From the NCBI GenBank assembly GCA_002914805.1, contig JXTB01000115.1, positions 624,563-688,562 on the forward strand: a stretch of DNA of 64,000 bases. The letters run 5' to 3'. The translations under genes and the position numbers were made by a program. A model generated the notes under the pieces. It did no database searches, was not told the origin of the DNA, and saw nothing but the letters and a program-made list of their open reading frames with translations. The DNA is from Parasponia andersonii. Lineage: Eukaryota; Streptophyta; Magnoliopsida; Rosales; Cannabaceae. Positions 60,381 through 64,000 of the stretch are shown here, in pieces. Position 1 is the first letter of the stretch. Every line of letters begins with the position of its first letter.

Positions 60381-62727
60381 TGTCACGACCGAAAATTCAA
60401 ACTCATGACTGTAATTTTAGATAAAAGAATAATTAAATATTAATTTTATGAAATTCAAGAGAAATCAAATATTAAATAGTTTTATTTTGATCTTCAAATT
60501 ATTATGAATTCTATAATCATTAAAACTCTTATTAGTATTTAACTACTTAAGAAAAATACAGGTTAAAGTTCAAGAATACATTTCTAGCTGTCTCATTTGG
60601 ACACCCATTGACAAATCATAAGTTTTTGATGAATTAACTTAAATTAAAAACATTAGTCTAATGTCCAAAATAATTTACAAAGAATTTAGTTCTCAAATTA
60701 ATAACAAAATCATCCTCGTGATCCGCTTACTAATTTTGGATAAATAATTGAACAAAGAAAGAAAGTTAACAAAGTAAAAGTACCTACCAAGGAAGAAAAA
60801 TAGGAAAGCAAGTCCAAGCTATGTAACTTATCTGACTATTGGGATTACTATCTCGAATAGATAAACACCTCAAAGTAGGAGAAGTGAGGGGAGATAAGCA
60901 TTTACATTCTCAGTAGTAATTCAATTACCTTTTTGAATAGATGAAAGTTTACCAAACTTGCGTGGTTAGCGTTTTTTCCAAAATCTATTTATAAACTAAG
61001 TTTATAAAATAATTGATAGCTCGAAGAATCTCATATTCAATGCTAAATACACATAATTGTACATATCATAAATCAACTAAGTATATGAATAAGCTTTCAT
61101 TCTCCTATCATTACCCTGTAGATGTATCAGTCAAAAATCTATGTAGGGGCAATGTCTTTCATTTAGCACTGCAACAACTCGCCAGTGTTCTAAACGACCA
61201 TGATTCAATAATGGAACTCAAATGTATAATCTTATAGATTGTACAACATGTAACAATTCACAATAACTATACATCCATGAATCAAATCTTGCTTTAAAAC
61301 CTCACTTGGCATTATCCTGAGATTTATTGTAACATTTGCAGCAAAATACTATTTTACCTCATAATCACGATCTAAAAATAAGCATAAAAATCCACACGAT
61401 TTAACCCCAATATAATCCTTCATGTTTCAACAATTTATTAAATCATTGTAAAATTACGATTTTCCATAAATCAGTTTTAACACAATTGTAAATCATAATA
61501 GATATAAAATCAGATAATTGAATCCCTACTTTAATTTAGTAGTTATACTAAGCTAACGACGCTCGAAAAACTCTCATTGGTCACATGTGTCAAGAAACGG
61601 TTATTTTTAGATCCAGGTAAGTTCACTTGAAAAGTGGCTTTTCTAATGGAGCTTCGGATTGAGAACCGAAGATCACTACTGAATCTAGAGCATCCAAAAA
61701 TACTAAGTTAGATATACAATTTATCAAAAGTGAGTCATGGAGTGGGACCCATCCCATGGTAGGTAGAACAACACTATTAATGAGCCTCGGAATTTGTACC
61801 ACTTCGAAACATAGTAATATTATACATCAAAACTCTTTTCTCAACCTCATTAAATATAAATTTGAAAACAGAATTGCATTTCAAGATCCCAAGCCTGAAA
61901 CGGGCTTTAAATATGACAATTACAAAAATATCTATTTTTGGAATTAATTCGAAAAATGTCAATTTTGTTTAAAGTATTTAGAAAAATATCTTTGTTGAAA
62001 ATTTACAAAAATACTATTTTCAGAAAATATTTCTGAAAGTATCATTATCACAGAATTATTTATGAAAATATCACTTTCAAAAATATTTGAAAAAGTATCA
62101 ACTTTGCTAATTAGTTGTAAAATTGTCATTTTTGCAATAATATTTCGGAAAGTAACAATTTTCTAATCTTAGTCTTAGACCCAAATTGAATAGTAATAGA
62201 CTTCAGTCCAACATTATGTAGTTTTGCAAAAATATCACTTGTCTAATTTGAAAATTAATATACTTTTGGATATCATCTTAACTTCTACTAACTATAATTA
62301 TTCATAATTTTTAACTCTCTTTTAATCACCACAGGTAGAATAATTACCTAAGAAAAATAATTATAAAAATATCAATTTGTACAAACTTTGGTGAAATAGC
62401 CTAAACGGTGAAAATCTTACCGACAGCGAATTAACAGTCGAAATTGGACAAAAAAATATTTATGACAACGAGACGAATCGAACGGTATTGTTGGTGTCGC
62501 AAAAAAAGGTCCGACAGAGCTCTAGTGGTCAGAAACGTCTACAGTGGCTAGAATTTTTGAACAACCCATTTTTCGATATCTGGCGACAAAATGGACCAGT
62601 GACAGCCGACGTGAAATCGTTGACGGTTGGCAAAATGGCGCATAGGCATCGAAGATAGACAGTGGCTTGGAGGCAAACTTCGGCAAAGGTTACATTTGAA
62701 AATTTTATAGAGAGATAGGGACTTTAC
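60381..62727 (-). mobile_element. Tekay-type LTR, minus strand, interrupted by the second Copia copy
   Basis: It starts with TGTCACGACC at 60381, the inverse of the GGTCGTGACA terminus. ACTTGCGTGGTTAG near 60957, inside a stretch matching 18930-18960 inverted, and the GC-richer block at 62500-62690 follow in the expected order. The far end is not seen because the Copia element begins at 62728. A run of diverged AAAATATCA(C/T)TTT phrases lies at 61950-62160. Confidence 0.75.
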
Positions 62728-64000
62728 TATTGACAATAAATTTGTTTAAGCCCATAAGAAGTGTTCTAAGCTCATCAACATGAGGTCAAATAAGTTAGAA
62801 TTAGCCCAAGTACAAAGCTCATAAAAGAAGAAATCAAAGTCTAAATTGAAAAAGCCTTCAACCTAGAATCTTCTAGTATTAGCTAGATATTAGTTTTTTG
62901 CATATAAATCATTTGATTCCTCAGATTATTATTAGAAGTGTATAGAAGAAAATATGTATAAGTTAAGAATTTTTGTAATTATTTATTTATGTGGTTCTTA
63001 TTGTTTCTCATGTAGTATAAATACCTCTCTCTATTTAAGTTCTAAGCATTAAGTAAGAAGCAAAGCTTCTAAGAGTGAAGAGAAGAGAGAAAGAAGCATA
63101 GCTTCTAGTGAGTGAGTGAGCTTGAAAAGTGAAGTTGAACACTTTCTCTTGTAATAATATTTGAGTGAGTAATAAAACTTATTTTATTTCCAGCAAAGTA
63201 GTATCAAAGCAAAGTTGTAAATTCTCTTGAAATTCTAAGTATGCTCTGTGGTTGCAGCTTTGACTGATCCTCCATATCAAAAAAGAATTCTTGAGATTGA
63301 AAATATTATCTATTTTTTCTCAACATACTACTATTATATATCAAATCGAGGAGCTTGACGAGATGAAGATGCTGCCGTAAAAATCTGTCCAATCGGAGTC
63401 AGAACGAGTTTAAACGAGTTGTCGGAAGTTTGCTACCATAATTGAGTCAACTCACCGAGTTAAGACAAGTTAGAGCCATTTGACCAAACCGTTAGAGCCG
63501 TTTAACCGAGCTATTAGAGCCATTGACCAAGTCGTCAGAGTCGTTGGACCACGCCACTAACTACACTATCAGAGCTGCTGACTGTGATTGAGTGGTTAAC
63601 TTTGACCAAGTCGATATACTAGTCAATCTTAAGATTTTTTGACATTCTAAATCCATCTTTATAGTCGAAATTTCCAAAAGCTCACTTTGTTAAGGGTTAT
63701 AGCTACCGACAATTTAGCATATCATCAAGTTTCATTACTTCAAAGTAGCAACTTTGATAATTGGACTATCAAAATGAAAATCCTCTTGGGAGCACATACT
63801 ATTTGGGAAGTAGTGGAGAAAGTCTATGAAGAGTCAATGGATAAGACAACTATGAAGAACCAAGGGATGGGCAACACTGTCCTCAATACAAAAAGATAGT
63901 TTAAAAGATTCAAGAAAGAGAGACAAAAAAAACTCTTTTCCTCATCTACTAGGCCTTAGATGATAATGGGTTTGAAAAAATCTCAAGTGTAACCTTTACT
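62728..64000 (+). mobile_element. second Copia element, 5' part, continues outside the window
   Basis: Same family as the 42352-47421 element but on the plus strand. The LTR is 62728-63195 (start TATTGACAATAAATTTG, end TTATTTCCAGCA). A decayed primer site TAGTATCAAAGC is at 63199-63210, and a leader with GAGCCGTTTGACC-type repeats runs to about 63680. The possible target duplication TTTAC precedes it; the partner is outside the window. Confidence 0.85.
63687..64000 (+). pseudogene. gag relic of the second Copia element, partial
   Basis: SNFDNWTIKMKILLGAHTIW matches the same part of gag in the first copy (GAHDVWEVAEKGYEEP). A stop at 63897 interrupts the frame, and related sequence continues to the window edge with further stops. 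Confidence 0.8.

Overview
The window is nuclear DNA of a flowering plant, almost certainly a eudicot. It is strongly AT-rich. Its only complete host gene is an intron-containing WUSCHEL-related homeobox gene of the WOX1/STENOFOLIA/MAEWEST type. Almost everything else is layered plant transposons. I cannot name the species from the sequence.

Region by region. 1-422 is the 3' end of a Tekay-type (chromovirus) LTR, a family that recurs through the window. 2354-11087 is a complete CACTA (En/Spm) DNA transposon flanked by the 3-bp duplication TTA, inserted into an older Tekay-type LTR fragment. It carries a TNP2-type transposase and a second gene combining a Transposase_24-type region with an Ulp1-like cysteine protease domain. 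11.1-17.0 kb holds tandem repeats, tRNA-derived SINE-like pieces, two MITE-like elements and a 49-bp minisatellite. 17058-19452 is a solo Tekay-type LTR with a perfect CATAT duplication. 20304-40546 is a minus-strand Tekay chromovirus with a perfect ATCCA duplication. Its 3' LTR is split by a nested plus-strand Athila-type element (21270 to about 32874). A SINE with an exact 17-bp duplication lies at 40684-40844. 42352-47421 is a minus-strand Copia element (duplication GATTT) nested in another Tekay-type LTR. 48.6-50.9 kb is a mosaic of Athila-type LTR, LINE RNase H and Tekay-type LTR remnants.

53217-55459 (minus strand) is the WOX1-like gene: four exons, 412 residues, with homeodomain, WUS box and conserved C-terminal box all intact. 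Upstream lie a pyrimidine-rich leader, an unrecognised open frame at 56755-57012, and a broken cytochrome P450 fragment (58470-58983) next to an Athila-type LTR piece. 60381-62727 is a minus-strand Tekay-type LTR interrupted by a second Copia copy (62728 onward, plus strand) that runs off the end of the window.

The retrotransposon coding regions are all damaged by stops, frameshifts or deletions. The CACTA element retains long open segments but also has in-frame stops. I found no clearly new biological system. The points most worth following are the protease-carrying CACTA element with its palindromic subterminal arrays, the dated nesting series, the intact WOX1-like gene, the P450 relic and the unrecognised frame upstream of WOX1.
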